Both the position numbers and the translations under genes were made by a program. This document shows, piece after piece, positions 1 to 11,434 of a stretch of DNA of 64,000 nt. Origin of the DNA: Pohlia nutans (taxonomy: Eukaryota; Streptophyta; Bryopsida; Bryales; Mniaceae). Within the stretch, counting starts at the first letter, position 1. Each line of letters begins with the position of its first letter. The stretch covers positions 34,563,811-34,627,810 of the forward strand of contig CM040085.1 in assembly GCA_022496805.1 (NCBI GenBank), in the 5' to 3' direction. The notes beneath the pieces were generated by a model that was not told where the DNA came from, searched no databases, and saw nothing but the letters and a program-made list of their open reading frames with translations.

Positions 1-719
1 TTACAATTACAGTGGCTGCATTACAAAAGCTACATAAGATAGTAAAGCACTTGGAAGGTTTGCCCCAATACAAAATGAGGGAGCTCAAAATCCCCTCATG
101 GAAAATAGTGGAATGGAATCCCCTCGTGAAGAAAAAATTTGGAATACATTCCTTGGTTGCTTTACAAAGTAGGAAGCCCTCACCCTTGCAAATATCGCGT
201 AGGGAAAACCCTCAACCTCAGGCAAGCCCTCGCTCTCAGGGTTTCCCTACTCGGTATTCCCTTGGGTGAGGGGTTTTCTACTATACAATAGGGAGAACCC
301 AAAATTGTAGAGGACCCAAAAGCGCCATGTGATCAAATGTTGTACATCTTCTTCAATGATATGTACCTATTGTCAAAAGAAGTCATTTTAGAACATTTAT
401 CAATAAAACTTCATATACTTTTACACATAGTATTAAAATCACACATCCTTTAGTGCTCTTTCATTCACCAACAATAAAATATAAAAATCTCACTATTATA
501 ATAATAGGAAGTCTGCTCAACATGTACTTATTGTATAAAAATAAAAATAAAGTTGATTTTATGACATCTGCTGATAAAACAGACACTTGATAACTTTTGC
601 ATACAATATCCAAATAAGAGAGTCCTTAGTGCGTTGAAATCCTCTTTCATTCACCAATAACAAAACATAAAAAATATTGACCTCGGAGAGCAAAAGTAGC
701 GATTTGGGATGTCCCTACC
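1..719. other. Intergenic, AT-rich, no gene recognised
   Basis: I see no convincing coding exon here. An open frame at 12-269 has no recognisable motif and lies in a stretch of partly self-similar CCCTC and GAGGG words, so I do not call it. A short imperfect direct repeat containing CATTCACCAA followed by an A-rich run occurs near 459-491 and again near 646-672. Confidence 0.5.
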
Positions 720-1408
720 TCAGTCACAGCTGTACACACTGGGCCAAATTACTGCCTCGGTCACGCTTCTTCTCGGTTCGGGAAGGTCCGCCAACAAGGT
801 GAGTGCAGGATCCTGCACAGCCACGGGAGCTTGGAAGATGGCATTCCATTGTTGAGCATTCGGTTGCGGTGGTGGAGGTGGCGGCGGTGGCAGTTGGATT
901 ATGCCATTGTTCCCATTGTTCCTGAAAAACAACACAGTGAATTTGATTTAGCCTCTAGAGTCTTTGATCCATCGAAATCGCTTCGTCGAACCGAAATTCA
1001 AATGAGCTAGTGACGCTCATTCAAGTCATGGTCCATCCTCATGTCACCCAAGCTAGCTTAGTATGTTAACGCAGACACACTAACAAATGGTCACGCAACG
1101 TAGACAGACTGAGAAAACTATTTAGAATCCCCCGGTGAACACAGGCGAATCCATACAAACAAATCCCCTGTGTGATTCCCCGAGGAGCCAAAAATCCCAC
1201 TGTCATAATTGTAATTCTTGTACAAAAATTCCCTGGGGCCTCACTTACTTTGCCCCCTGTTCTTGCAAATCTTCTGTGGATTTTAATACACGAGGATTGC
1301 ATATAACCTATTCGTGAAACTAGCAATGCAATCGAACTAGAGTCTATAGAAGAGAAGCGGGAGCAAGATGAAGGTCAGCGTTGAGTTACATTACCTGTAG
1401 GCTGCCAT
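720..1408 (-). CDS. Putative small two-exon gene, proline-run protein, 71 aa
   Basis: I do not recognise this gene. On the minus strand, exon 1 (1408-1395) encodes M-A-A-Y and the first two bases of R, followed by a GTAATG donor. Exon 2 (921-720) follows a pyrimidine-rich TTTTTCAG acceptor and restores the frame exactly, ending in TGA. The joined protein is 71 residues: a short N/G-rich start, eight prolines at residues 16-23, then a Q/A/P-rich tail. No signal peptide, membrane segment or catalytic motif is visible. Support comes from the phase match, the acceptor quality, a polypurine tract upstream (1570-1665) and a similarly built gene on the same strand at 8582-9012. The leader before its ATG resembles that gene's leader. 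It could equally be one fragment of a longer gene or a non-coding transcript, and further exons in the 473-base intron cannot be excluded. Confidence 0.35.
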
Positions 1409-1569
1409 GATCGGCTACACAAGCACAGAACGCTGGCACGCAAACTGCAATTATGCGCACTTAGAATTCGATCTCGTAGCATGCAAGAACGCTCTGCACT
1501 CAAAGAGTGATTTGGCGCAGGAAGAAAGGAAAAACCGTGAGTCGCCATAGCTGGGAGCAGACGGGTTTT

Positions 1570-1665
1570 TAAGCTGGTTGAGAGGAGGAGGGGGAGGGAG
1601 GAGGGGAAGGGAAGGGAAGGGAGGGCGAGACGCAAGGCACAAGGGAGGGGAGAAGGGGGAGTACT
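1570..1665. promoter_or_regulatory. Polypurine (GA-rich) tract upstream of small minus-strand gene
   Basis: The plus strand is almost pure G and A with repeated GGGAAGGGAAGGG words, so the minus strand is a CT-rich tract just upstream of the putative gene at 720-1408. CT-rich patches are common in plant core promoters and 5' leaders. A comparable tract lies upstream of the second small gene (9238-9365). Regulatory function is inferred from position only. Confidence 0.35.
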
Positions 1666-2457
1666 CAGAACGGTGAGGTTTATAACCCCTGCAAAACAGG
1701 AAGGAAGGAGCTTCTGAGAAGGGTGCGTTTTTCTTTTTGTTGTCTCTGCCCCACCAGAGGAGAGACTACAGAAACACATCGTTTTTGAGGAGTTGCCATG
1801 CGCGTGCTGTAAAAAGAAGCTGTAAAAGTAAATATGGGGTAAACACTAAGGAAGAGACTCCGCGACTAGCCGCTTGTTTTTACGAGACACAAAAGAATGA
1901 AAATTTATTGTATGGCGAAAGATACATCAACACCTCATCATGGCCCGTTCACACCAAGCCCCTGCCGCACTTCCATCTACGTTCCCGAAATGGAAGAAGG
2001 TAAAACCGAGAAACAAAAAACATATTCAATGCCTTGTCTTTTCCTGCTGCCACTACTGTTCAAGCACTGTGCAACTGCATTATAGTGCTGCACGTAGAGT
2101 CATGCTCCTTTTTTTGCGTTGCGTTCCTTTCTGTCACGTGTTAGAGTAATATCTAATTGCATACCTTATATTTTTTGGTTGACAACACATTCCCTCAAAG
2201 TTACCTGACACATGTATGTATGCGGCAGCATTAGTGTATGTGAATGGGCCATCAACTAGCAAACTATTGACCAGGTGCGGATGATTCCTTTTCAGTGGAA
2301 TAAACATCTTTATGTTTTAAGCAAATTAAAAAATTAAAAAAAAATTACACCCATTATCTTGTTTAGTCCGACTCGGACTAATAACAAAACCTCGAACTAA
2401 TTGTAGAAGAAAGTTAGAAGAAAGTCCAAGTCCATAGCATAATAGAGCAATGGAGAC

Positions 2458-2650
2458 AACACCCTTTTGCAATGGGACCACAGTCTAGTTACAATTAGAA
2501 ACTAAGTTTACGTGGCAATGATACGATAGTCCCAAAATTCATGGAATACAAATGGCATTCCCTCATTACTTTAAAAAATGAATTTAAGTGAAGATTCTTT
2601 TTCGATCCAGTTTTCAAAAGGGTGTTGAATTGCATTGCTCTATTATGCTG
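2458..2650. repeat. Dispersed repeat, second copy at 31941-32131
   Basis: About 190 bases beginning CAACACCCTTTTGCAATG and ending near CTCTATTATG recur in the same orientation at 31941-32131 with roughly 85-90% identity by eye. Neither copy carries an ORF or clear terminal repeats. It is probably an internal piece of an older transposable element. The stretch 1666-2457 before it holds nothing else I can name. Confidence 0.7.
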
Positions 2651-2921
2651 TGTCGGAATAATTGAGATAACTCGTAGTAATTGTAGTAATGTAGGTATAG
2701 TGTGGCCTATACTAAAAAAATCCAAATAACTATGAATCTACTATACCAAATATGAATTAAATATTTCGATATTACTATTTTAATCTATTTAAACAAATAA
2801 ATGTTATAATCTAAATAAAATCATTATATTTTTGGGCTAATTTGGATAATGCATACCAGAATTAGTCCAAAGATTCATAAAAAACTTGGACTAATTGTGG
2901 CTCTTAGAGTTAACAAGATAA

Positions 2922-3336
2922 GGTGGTTACCCCATTACCAACTGGTGCCTTAAACCAACAGCTAGGGGCATTTTCCACAATCAATGCTGCAATGATGTTG
3001 GTTTTAGCATGAGTTACATGTGAAAATGGGTTCTCTCTTGTTGGTTTTAGTATATGTAAGTGTGGTTATGGATTCGTTGTTGTTGGTTTAAGCATCTTTA
3101 GTGTGTGCAATACAAATCTTCTTTAAACATAAATAGCTCTACCTATGTGACGTGAATGGGATGTGTCATGCTTCAACTTTGAAAATTTATAGCTAATTCA
3201 TTCTTCATCCAAAAATTATGTTTCAACTTGTGTTGAAATCTATTTCTTCTTGCCTAACTCTAAAAAATAATAATACTAAATAATATCAATGTCTCATATC
3301 CGTATTTCTTATTCAGTTGGGAGTGGGGTAACCACC
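2922..3336. mobile_element. MITE-like element with about 21-base terminal inverted repeats
   Basis: The left end reads GGTGGTTACCCCATTACCAA and the right end, reverse complemented, reads GGTGGTTACCCCACTCCCAA, with two mismatches in 20. The 415-base interior is AT-rich and non-coding. The right end directly abuts the TTAA of the next element (3337). No clean target duplication is visible: the left flank is ATAA and the right flank is TTAA. I assign it only as a non-autonomous TIR element. Confidence 0.6.
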
Positions 3337-3909
3337 TTAACCCCTAAAGGACCAAGGCTAATTTTCCAAGTTCGGTCAGCTTAGTATGGAATGAGTATTG
3401 ATCGTCAATTATTGAGATTTTTTGTGGTGATTCTACTCTTTGTAACAAAGTTGGGATGGTAATTTGCGTACGTAGATGATGTATAGATCAAAAGATACAA
3501 TCATGTAAAGGTGAAAAACCTAATTGCGGGCACCTCTTGAAATTTTTCATACAATGAGCTATGCATTTGAATTTTTGTACACAATGAGCTAACGCCCCAT
3601 ATACACAACTGCCAAATTCATTTTACCAAATCTGAGACTAAACTTTGCATTTTGGGCATTTTCAGAAAGTTTCAAATTTGGGCAACAAGCCAAAAAAAAA
3701 ATGCTACCAACTTTGAAGCTTATAATCTTACTATTGAAGAACCCTGAACGGTTGAAATTTTTTAGGTTGTAATAAATTCAAGTTGGTTGAAATATCCTAC
3801 GGTTGGATTGGTCAAAAAGGTTTTAGATCAAAAGCTATTTGTCTTTTTATGAGAAGGGATACTTTGGAGTGTTTGGAGAGAAACATAGTTGTGGTCCTTT
3901 AGGGGTTAA
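3337..3909. mobile_element. TTAA-flanked element, CCCCTAAAGGACC termini (group A)
   Basis: The left end is TTAACCCCTAAAGGACCAAG and the right end is GGTCCTTTAGGGGTTAA, an inverted repeat of about 13 bases inside TTAA on both sides. The interior (about 550 bases) is AT-rich without ORFs and differs from that of the short group A copies, so only the ends define membership. TTAA plus a CCC terminus fits a piggyBac-type non-autonomous element. Because TTAA is itself palindromic, sequence alone cannot prove it is a target duplication rather than part of the inverted repeat. Confidence 0.65.
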
Positions 3910-4544
3910 TGGGTGTACTAGCCAAGTGCAAAGACAAGATGGACGACAGTGATTTTATCTGTGGAGCAACGTGACGATTTTGAAAACCAAAACATGGAAT
4001 ATTTTGCTAAATATTTAGTGAATGAAATTGCCAAAAATTGCCCAATTTTTTTCAGAGTACGATGATATCAACCAAGTACTGAATTTATTTAGACAAATAA
4101 ATTATGTTTCATCCGAAATCTACAGTACATATTTTCTGAATGTAAATAGATTCATCACTACTTGAGTAAAGATGGCAAGTTATACTATACTAATGGTGGA
4201 GGGTAGGATTGGCAAAAAATATTTCTAAAAATAAATGTAAAACTTTGGGGAAAATATTGTTTCAAAAAAAATTGTATGGTGAAAAAGAAAGTATTGAAGT
4301 ATATTCAAGAATATCCATTTGTCAAACCTTAATTTTTTTGGAAAAAAACTGAATTTTGCGATGCCAAGTGCCGACTAATGTTTTCAGCTAAAAATAGCCT
4401 AATTGCTGTACTTGTAATACAGTGGCTAATTTTAATGAAGGGTTTTTAAACTATGAATGGAAAAATAGCCAAATAGTTAAGAAAAATTTAGGTGAGTAGT
4501 CAAATTTTGCCTAGGTATTACCTGAGTATCATCATGGTAACATT

Positions 4545-4650
4545 AAGTATCACCCAAGTATCACCCAAGTATCACCCAAGTATCACCCAAGTATCACCCA
4601 AGTATCACCCAAGTATCACCCAAGTATCACCCAAGTATCACCCAAGTATA
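4545..4650. repeat. Minisatellite, 11-base unit AAGTATCACCC, about 9.6 copies
   Basis: The unit AAGTATCACCC is repeated nearly perfectly head to tail about 9.6 times. Because 11 is not a multiple of three, one frame stays open and spells a repeating T-Q-V-S-P-K-Y-H-P-S-I pattern, which explains the small ORF there. It is not a CRISPR array: there are no unique spacers. Confidence 0.95.
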
Positions 4651-4784
4651 GTGAAAAAGCTGGCTACCTGGGAAAATTGAAAAAAAATTGCTGGTGCCGA
4701 CATTACCGCCACCTACAGCACCTTGAAAATTTTCAATAAAAAATTACAATAAAAAATTAGGAAGAAAAACAACAGTGGTGGGTC

Positions 4785-4838
4785 AAGGGGGCGGGGGAGA
4801 GGGGAATTGTGGGGTGGGGGTGGGGCAGGGGGGGAATG
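4785..4838 (+). other. G-rich tract with many G-runs (quadruplex-capable)
   Basis: The plus strand contains at least six runs of four or more G within about 50 bases in otherwise AT-rich DNA. This meets the usual pattern for an intramolecular G-quadruplex. No gene is adjacent, so no role is claimed. The minus-strand proline-rich ORF over it is a composition artefact. Confidence 0.5.
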
Positions 4839-4904
4839 TGTCAAGTCAGGGGATTCTGATATGGATAAAGAGTGAGGTTTACCACAGTACCATAGCTGGG
4901 TCAT

Positions 4905-7528
4905 CGAAAAATAATTTTGTAAGTAAAAAAGGCAAAAAAAAAATGGAAATTATGAGGAAAAAAACCAAAATAGAATAAATTATTTTTAGTTATATTTTGC
5001 TATTTCTAAGCTATTTTGGGATTTTTAGGCCATTTTTAATCATTTTTTTGCTAAAAAACAAAAATCAAGAAATTCATTTTTTGAGGAATGAACCTTGTTT
5101 TTCAAAAAATATTAAAAATTTGTTCATGGGGTGGCGACCCAACTATGGTACTACGGTATTCTTTTTCATTCATTCGGCACCGGAATTACAAAATGTTGGT
5201 ACTTTTTTACCATAACATTTTATAATAGTAGGATTCTAAACCCCTACTGCTTGGATCGAATTTTACAAATACAATAACTTTTCTTGGAACTATGGTGCAA
5301 GAGGAAATTTGACATTGTGTGAGAAAATTTTATAAGAATCAAACAAGGAAAACTTATCGAAGATGTGAATAAAAGAGCATCCAAGAGTATTCGAGAGTAT
5401 CAGAGAGAATCTTGAAAACTTTAGTAGGGGTAGAAAGTCTAGGGTTTAATAATGTAATGCCTCTGCAATTGAATATTGTTCAATTTGTGTAAAAAATATA
5501 AACAAAAATTAAAAGAATATACAAAATAATGATTGGAAGCCATGCCAACTTCTTCGAAACATGGGTGGCTGGTGAGCTCACTCATGATTCGGCAATTTTT
5601 TTGACTAAAAGAGTAAAGGAAAAAACTATTGGGAGTGCATTAGAGTTCCTCCCCCTGAAGCACTTGGTTTGTCCTCACTTAAAATGAATGTCAAGTTCAC
5701 TATTTAATCTCTTCTAATAAAAGTAAGAGCGAATCCTTGAAAGACAACAGTCATGGTTTGAGGAAGTAACAAGCCCGTCCAACCCGTCAAGCACTCGTTC
5801 TTTAATCCAAAGCACCAACTAAAATAAGTTTATTCTTTGTAGAGCCCAGCTTGGGAGATCAGGCACTAGCTCTTCATGGTGACTCGTCCTTAGTTTGAGA
5901 TTGGAGACATTGTTGGCATGACATATTGCTCTTGTTGTTTGTTGTAATTTAGCATAACTTAGTCTTTGTTGCATAATAAATTCTAATTTCAACCATCATG
6001 TGAAGCTATAGTTTTTTTTTTTTTGAGACGAGCTGCCACCAACAAATAGCTATTGAACATGAACAGATCCATGAAAATGTGGTTTATGTTCATGGAGGTT
6101 TATGGGGATAAATGGTAGTGGTTATAGAAAAAGAAAAAGAAATAGTTTTGGTCGCAAGACTAACACGAATGATGAATATGTTTGGGATAGTTTTAGAAGC
6201 TATAAGCCCACTTAAATGACTCCAATGTTCATTTTTGGTCCAATGTTGCACATCATTTGGTGGGCTCTACTTTTGGCTCTTACTAGCAAGGTTCAATGCT
6301 ACTAACAAGGCCCCAAAGTGATCTTTTGTATGACCGATGTGGCAAATAATTCCATCCCAAAACCAATTCAAATTCTACTTGTGCGGACACGTTAGAGTAA
6401 TTCGGTGACCTATTCCACATATATATTGTTGTAATATCCTATTTCAATTAAACATTTTGTAGAACACATTGTTACAATGATCAATGAAAATAAGCGCATC
6501 CTTACGACGTCACATCGGTTCGTATGCTTAGCACCATGGAGAATGAAAAAAGCGTACATGGGACTTTTGCAGCTCATATCCAACATCATAGAGTTGCGGC
6601 TATGTGTGTGGACTTTATGCCACTACACCACTTATTCTATTTAGTCCAAGATGTAGTAATTTTTTTATAATAACTATTTTTTATTTTTTATTGTAGAATA
6701 AATACTTTTACCAAGTATGATTAAAAAATTCTCCTACATGAGTAATACCAAAATCTTCAATCTTGATTTAAAAAAAAATTGCTTTACGTAAAAAGTTATA
6801 GCTTTGAATAGATAGTTATTTTGGCTCGACTAAAAAAGAGTTATTAGGTCCTTTCTCTTGCTGTAGAGGGTGTAATTTTTTTACATACTCAATCAATATT
6901 CACTACACCCAGAGGTCACCTGGCATAGGTCAGGTGAGAGACATAACATTCAGTAGCCTTCACTAGCTCTGCCTTGCTCTTGAGGAGAATGTGCAGTATA
7001 TTTTGCATTATCATCCAAGAACAATCAATAGCTACCCATGTTTTCTTACAGATGGAGGTTTTAGAAAACTAGAAGGAAGGTAACTATGCATGGTCTTTAC
7101 TGACACATCCCCACATCCCTCACTTTTAAAGAGAGCATTAACCCAAAAATGTTGTGGTGCATGGCTAACCAATAGAAATTGGGCAACCAAAATTTAAAAA
7201 ATCCTTGAACAATGCGCCACTTCTTTTGTCCCTCCATTGACAATGGTTTATGATCTTCCTGCTTCCTTTCCCACCTTCCCCACTTTCTGAAAAATGAAAA
7301 ATAAAAGGATTACACTTAATGCACTACATGGATGGAAATCACATGATGCATTACAAATCACTAGATGGATGAAAAGGTAGAGTGGCTGAATGCTACTAAA
7401 TGTTATGGAGGTGCCAGAAGCATTGACCAAGTCTGACATCCTCCAGTGGTGAGGATCCCAACATGGTAGTGCATTTTCAATGGGCCATTCGTAAAAGGTG
7501 ATGTGTTTTTTTATTCAAACTCAAAACA
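4905..7528. other. Intergenic, AT-rich, nothing recognised
   Basis: I found no ORF with recognisable content, no tRNA-like arm and no clear terminal repeats in this stretch. It is probably decayed transposable-element sequence. Confidence 0.5.
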
Positions 7529-7923
7529 TGGCAATCAGGTCCGGAATGACCTTAAACTACCTAGGTGATAGCGAGGAAGTGGGTTCCCCTTAGGAGTGCT
7601 TATTTGCACCAACGAGGGTGGCAGTTCGATTCTGGTCGGATGCAGGTCATGAGGGCTAATACTTCCTTGCTTGATAGGAACCCCGAGCATGACGGGGATT
7701 GTTCCCGGGCCTCGTGTTAATGTTACGGTGGGGGCATCGCTCTTAGTTGGAAATGATTATGAGCATTGGGTCTAGTCTATATATTATAGGAAGAAAATCT
7801 TAAAAAATCACCTGAAAAAGAGCGCTAGTATGTGCTCTCTTCTTTCACAGTGTGATGTTTGTAATATGTTGTTGTGCAATGGAAATAAAGCATTCATTTG
7901 TTTCAAAAAAAAAGTGGCAATCA
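7529..7923 (+). mobile_element. tRNA-derived SINE with 9-base target duplication
   Basis: A 377-base element (7538-7914) is bounded by the direct repeat TGGCAATCA at 7529-7537 and 7915-7923. Its head contains a box A-like TAGCGAGGAAGTGGG near 7568 and a box B-like GGCAGTTCGATTCTGG at 7620-7635, the spacing of an RNA polymerase III internal promoter. It ends in a short poly(A) tract just before the 3' duplication. Tail, duplication and internal promoter together define a SINE. A head with the same GGCCTTAAACTAC-like word recurs at 62059. Confidence 0.85.
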
Positions 7924-8581
7924 TGGCATAACTAATCACAGCACAACAACAACACATTAATTGGAAAGAAAAGCAGTTGCCATAGAATCACGTTCAATTT
8001 GTGTCAAGAAAAGAAAGGAAAGCAAAGCAGCAACTGATGAGAACTGGAGCCCATATCCAAGGCTACAAGTTCATAAATTCATTCAAGCATTCGTCACAAA
8101 AAAACTACCATATACAACGATATTTTCTCACTTGGTATGAAGAGTGGTATTAGTGCGGATCTTAGGAAAGAATCACTTCTCTAAGAACATTCCTAACAGT
8201 AACTTAAATGCGAACAAACCTTCACGCTTTGTAAGTCAAGCAAAGTCCAGAGTTCGAGAAAAGATACGAATATTTATTAACAGAGAGGACTGTTGAAACA
8301 TACTGGGACCTCAAATCCTAGTATTGATACCTTGATTGAGAAGGCCTTAGACTTACAAGGGGCACAAGTCACGGTGTGAAGCAAATAGTCAACTTCGGTG
8401 AATATAGGCAAAACTTCATACACAAAATATAGACAAAAAGCTACGTCAATTTACACTTGTTGTTGCTCCTGTTGGTAGGCATGAAGCTCCAACCAACGCA
8501 ACTGGCTTCTGAATTGACCGAGCGGCAGCAGCAGAAACTGTGTGCACATTAAGCGAAACGGGGGCCGGAACTGCAAGCAGG

Positions 8582-9012
8582 TTACTCGGCAGGAGTTTCA
8601 TATTCAACCTCCAGAGCAGGCCAGATAATGAGGAGGTCCCCGTTGGATTTCGTTGCTTCCGGCAAAAACGACATCCAATCGTCTTGCTGCTGCTGCACAG
8701 GATCTGGCACCACTCTTACACGAGCTGCTTGATTTTGGTTTACAACTCTGGAAGAAAACGAATTTACAAAATGTTAGAAAACGTTACAAAAAGTTATAAA
8801 ATGACAAAATGTTACAAAAGGAATTTACAAAATGTTACAATGCGAGATGAAGCGCAACCATGAGAGCTTATTCCTTGCACCAATTTCAACAATCCCACAC
8901 AAACCACACTGCAAACCACTGAATTCTCTCTTGCTGGATCACATGCATACCCGTCGGGTGCTCTCTGCCCACCAGCTGCCGAAGCACTGCGCGATGCGCT
9001 TCCAATTGCCAT
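8582..9012 (-). CDS. Putative small two-exon gene, 75 aa
   Basis: I do not recognise the product. On the minus strand, exon 1 (9012-8951) starts with ATGGCAATTGG and ends at a GTATGC donor with two extra bases. Exon 2 (8747-8582) follows a CTTCCAG acceptor with one leading base, so the frame is restored, and ends in TAA. The intron is 203 bases. The 75-residue product has an A/S/G-rich start, a V-P-D-P-V-Q-Q-Q-Q segment, then D-D-W-M-S-F-L-P-E and a mildly hydrophobic, acidic C-terminus. The leader before the ATG resembles that of the gene at 720-1408, and both products share a Q-A, V-x-D-P, L-P-E order, which suggests distant paralogues. The opposite-strand ORF at 8540-8863 is a shadow. Confidence 0.4.
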
Positions 9013-9237
9013 GTAGAGGCCAGGAAAGCACAAAACACTAGGTAGTGTCCAGAACTGGCGACCACGCTCCGAACGCAACACAAAACAGAAACGCAAGAAA
9101 CAGGGGACAATGCGAAAGTGGTAGGCTCTGGAACTGCTTCACCTCCATGGCTGAGGATATTTGATATTTATATCGTTCAAAGGAGCAGAAAACCTCAGTC
9201 AAAGACTAGAGTGGGGGGCAAGAGAGGGGCGGACGAC

Positions 9238-9365
9238 ACTGAAAAGGGGAGGGAGGGCAAGCAAGGGTGGCAAGCTGTGGGGGGCGAAACGCTGTTGGGC
9301 AAAGGGAAGGGAGGACAGGACGGACGGGAGGGACGATGGGAAGGGAGGAAGGGGATGCGATCTTG
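9238..9365. promoter_or_regulatory. Polypurine tract upstream of the second small gene
   Basis: The plus strand is rich in GGGAGGG and GGACGG words over about 125 bases, giving a CT-rich minus strand upstream of the gene at 8582-9012. The arrangement mirrors 1570-1665. A long plus-strand ORF over it (9118-9558) is G-, R- and E-biased and is best explained by composition. Confidence 0.3.
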
Positions 9366-10169
9366 GCCGTTGATTGAAGGGGAATGGAATCGACGGTGGT
9401 TGTCATCTCAATTCGCGCTGGCGGGAGTAGGATTTGGGGAAATGAGAGCACGGGTGGTGTCCGGGGTTTTGTTGGGCGGGTGGTTCCATGTACTGAAGGG
9501 TCCCTCAAAGAATGTACCCATACATCAGGAATTTCCGACCCCACTAATTCTGCACTGATTCAGTGCTTTTATCGTTAAACACTGATTCCGCACGTTATAC
9601 GTGCATTTAGGAGTGTCGTTACGGTACGGAAGTGACATGCATTACTAGAGTGTCGATGCAGTGTCTTTTCAATGATTATCAGAAAAGTGTTGTTTCCGCA
9701 CGAAAGTCGTGCTTGACGGAATCCGTGCGTTAATCGTGTATTTACATCACACGGCTGATAAGACACGAATAACGTGCGGTTTTAGTTAATGCGAATTCAG
9801 TATCGTATACGTATCATATTAATGCCATTTATTATATTCGTGCGATTTCAGTATCTATTATAATGCAAATTATTTTCGTACGACATCCGTGTACAATATT
9901 TTAATATATTTTTGGGAATATTTGGGAATCTTAGGGAATCTTAGGGAATCTTTCAAAATATTTTATATTGTTTTGGAATATTTTGGAATATTCCAATAAT
10001 CTTCTTTAAATTATACTTCCGGTTTAATTTCCCAAAACATTTTTAGATCTACATTTATAGAGTTTAGAAGCAATACACATTAAAATTTCAAAGAAATAAC
10101 ATTTTATATTTTTAGAATTCAAATTTGGTATTATTGGTTTTCATTGTACTTTTCATCATAGGAGCAAAA

Positions 10170-10701
10170 GAAAATTGCTCACAATCACCACGATTTTGGC
10201 AAAAAATAAATAAATTCAAAATATTATGAAAAAAATCCTCGATATAGAAAACGTCCTGCATAATCTAGTGCAAAAAAAAAATTGGAAAAAAAGTTTTTTT
10301 CACATAGTTAAAAACATTCAAAGTCCGCTGAAAAAAAAAAAAAAACAGCTCACAGCCATGATCTGCCATCACGATTTTGGCAAAAAAAATTTAAATTTTA
10401 AAAATTATGAAAAAAAAATCCTAGATATGGAAAACGTCCTGCATAATCTAGTGCAAAAAAAAATTGGAAAAAAAGTTTTTTTCACATAGTTAAAAACATT
10501 CAAAGTCCGCTGAAAAAAAAAGAACAGCTCACAGCCATGATCTGCCATCACGATTTTGGCAAAAATTTAAAAAATTCAGAATATTATGAAAAAAAATCCT
10601 AGATATAGAAAAATTCTTGCATAATCTAGTGCAAAAAGAAAATTTGGAAAAAAAGTTTTTTTCACATAGTTAAAAACATTCAAAGTCCGCTGAAAAAAAA
10701 A
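10170..10701. repeat. Tandem array, about 180-base unit, about three copies
   Basis: The word CACGATTTTGGC recurs at spacings of 181 and 179 bases. Each unit continues with A-rich sequence, a block containing GCATAATCTAGTGC, a TTTTTTTCACATAGTT block and CATTCAAAGTCCGCTG. Differences between units are mostly in A-run lengths. It lies inside the transposon at 9521-11285. The 87-codon ORF over it is lysine-rich and follows from the repeat. Confidence 0.9.
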
Positions 10702-10744
10702 GTTTGATAATTACCAAAAGAGTTCCGTTGTATGCATGAAGAGT

Positions 10745-10900
10745 TTGAGGTGGTTTGGTGGTTTGGGACTTGAGTAGCAACTGGGAGGTTGAGAGTTCAA
10801 ATCCCACCGTTGGCGATAGAGCTTGGGAAGGTATGGTAGGCCCCACCGCATGTGCGGGCAATTACCGTGTAGTTGAAGTGGGTAGCGAGGAAAATAATTA
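10745..10900 (+). mobile_element. SINE-like unit with pol III boxes
   Basis: A box A-like TAGCAACTGGGAGG near 10773 is followed about 25 bases later by a box B-like GAGAGTTCAAATCCCACC. After about 100 more bases the sequence turns into T-rich filler. The layout matches the tRNA-related head of a SINE. I could not identify a target duplication, so the ends are approximate. Confidence 0.45.
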
Positions 10901-11434
10901 TTTTATATTTTTTAATATTATTTTTTATTTTTTATTTTTTAATAATATTGTTTTGATCAAATTTAGATATAGAAAGAAAATAAAATCTAGATATGGAAAA
11001 GATGATGTCGCACGAAAAACGCACTGAATCAGTGTAGTTTTAAAGACAATTAAAACACGACATTTGACGACTATAAAGAGTGCTGAATTCATACGTTTTC
11101 AATGGATGTATCAATCGTGTCGAATCAGTACTATATCCGCTTGTACGAACATCGTGTCATATCAGTGTAGTTGCGATGAATGGCGCAACGATGCGGAATC
11201 AGTGCGAAAATCGTACGAACCCTTGAAATATCGGAAATCGCAGTGAATCAGTGCAGAATCAGTGGGGTCCGAAATTCCTGATGTATGTTTGTGCCTTCAC
11301 AATACACATTCTTGGTGATGCACAATCCAATACTCCCTTTGTCCGGAAATAAATGTCTTAGTTTTTGGTGCATTTTAACTTAACACTTATTTTGTAAAAA
11401 AAGCCATCGCATAACTCGAAAAAATCGTCTATCT

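Larger units (their letters stand above)
9521..11285. mobile_element. DNA transposon, about 45-base TIRs and subterminal motif clusters
   Basis: The left end contains CATACATCAGGAATTTC then GACCCCACTAATTCTGCAC, and the right end is its reverse complement with a few mismatches, giving a terminal inverted repeat of about 45 bases. Inside both ends, CACTGATTC or its complement GAATCAGTG recurs many times, together with CCGCACG and CGTGC words. Clustered subterminal motifs of this kind are typical of CACTA (En/Spm) and some hAT and MULE elements, where transposase binds them. The termini are not a simple CACTA, no target duplication could be fixed, and no transposase ORF is present, so it is a non-autonomous element of unassigned superfamily. 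It carries the tandem array at 10170-10701 and a SINE-like unit at 10745-10900. Confidence 0.7.

Noticed and set aside
4545..4650. Possible CRISPR-like direct repeats
   Set aside because: Perfect 11-base head-to-tail units without spacers in a eukaryotic genome are a minisatellite.
9118..9558. 146-codon plus-strand ORF
   Set aside because: It overlies a polypurine tract; the G/R/E/K-rich composition and lack of motifs indicate a composition artefact upstream of the minus-strand gene.
10226..10489. 87-codon lysine-rich ORF
   Set aside because: It lies within the 180-base tandem array and its repeat pattern follows the DNA repeat.
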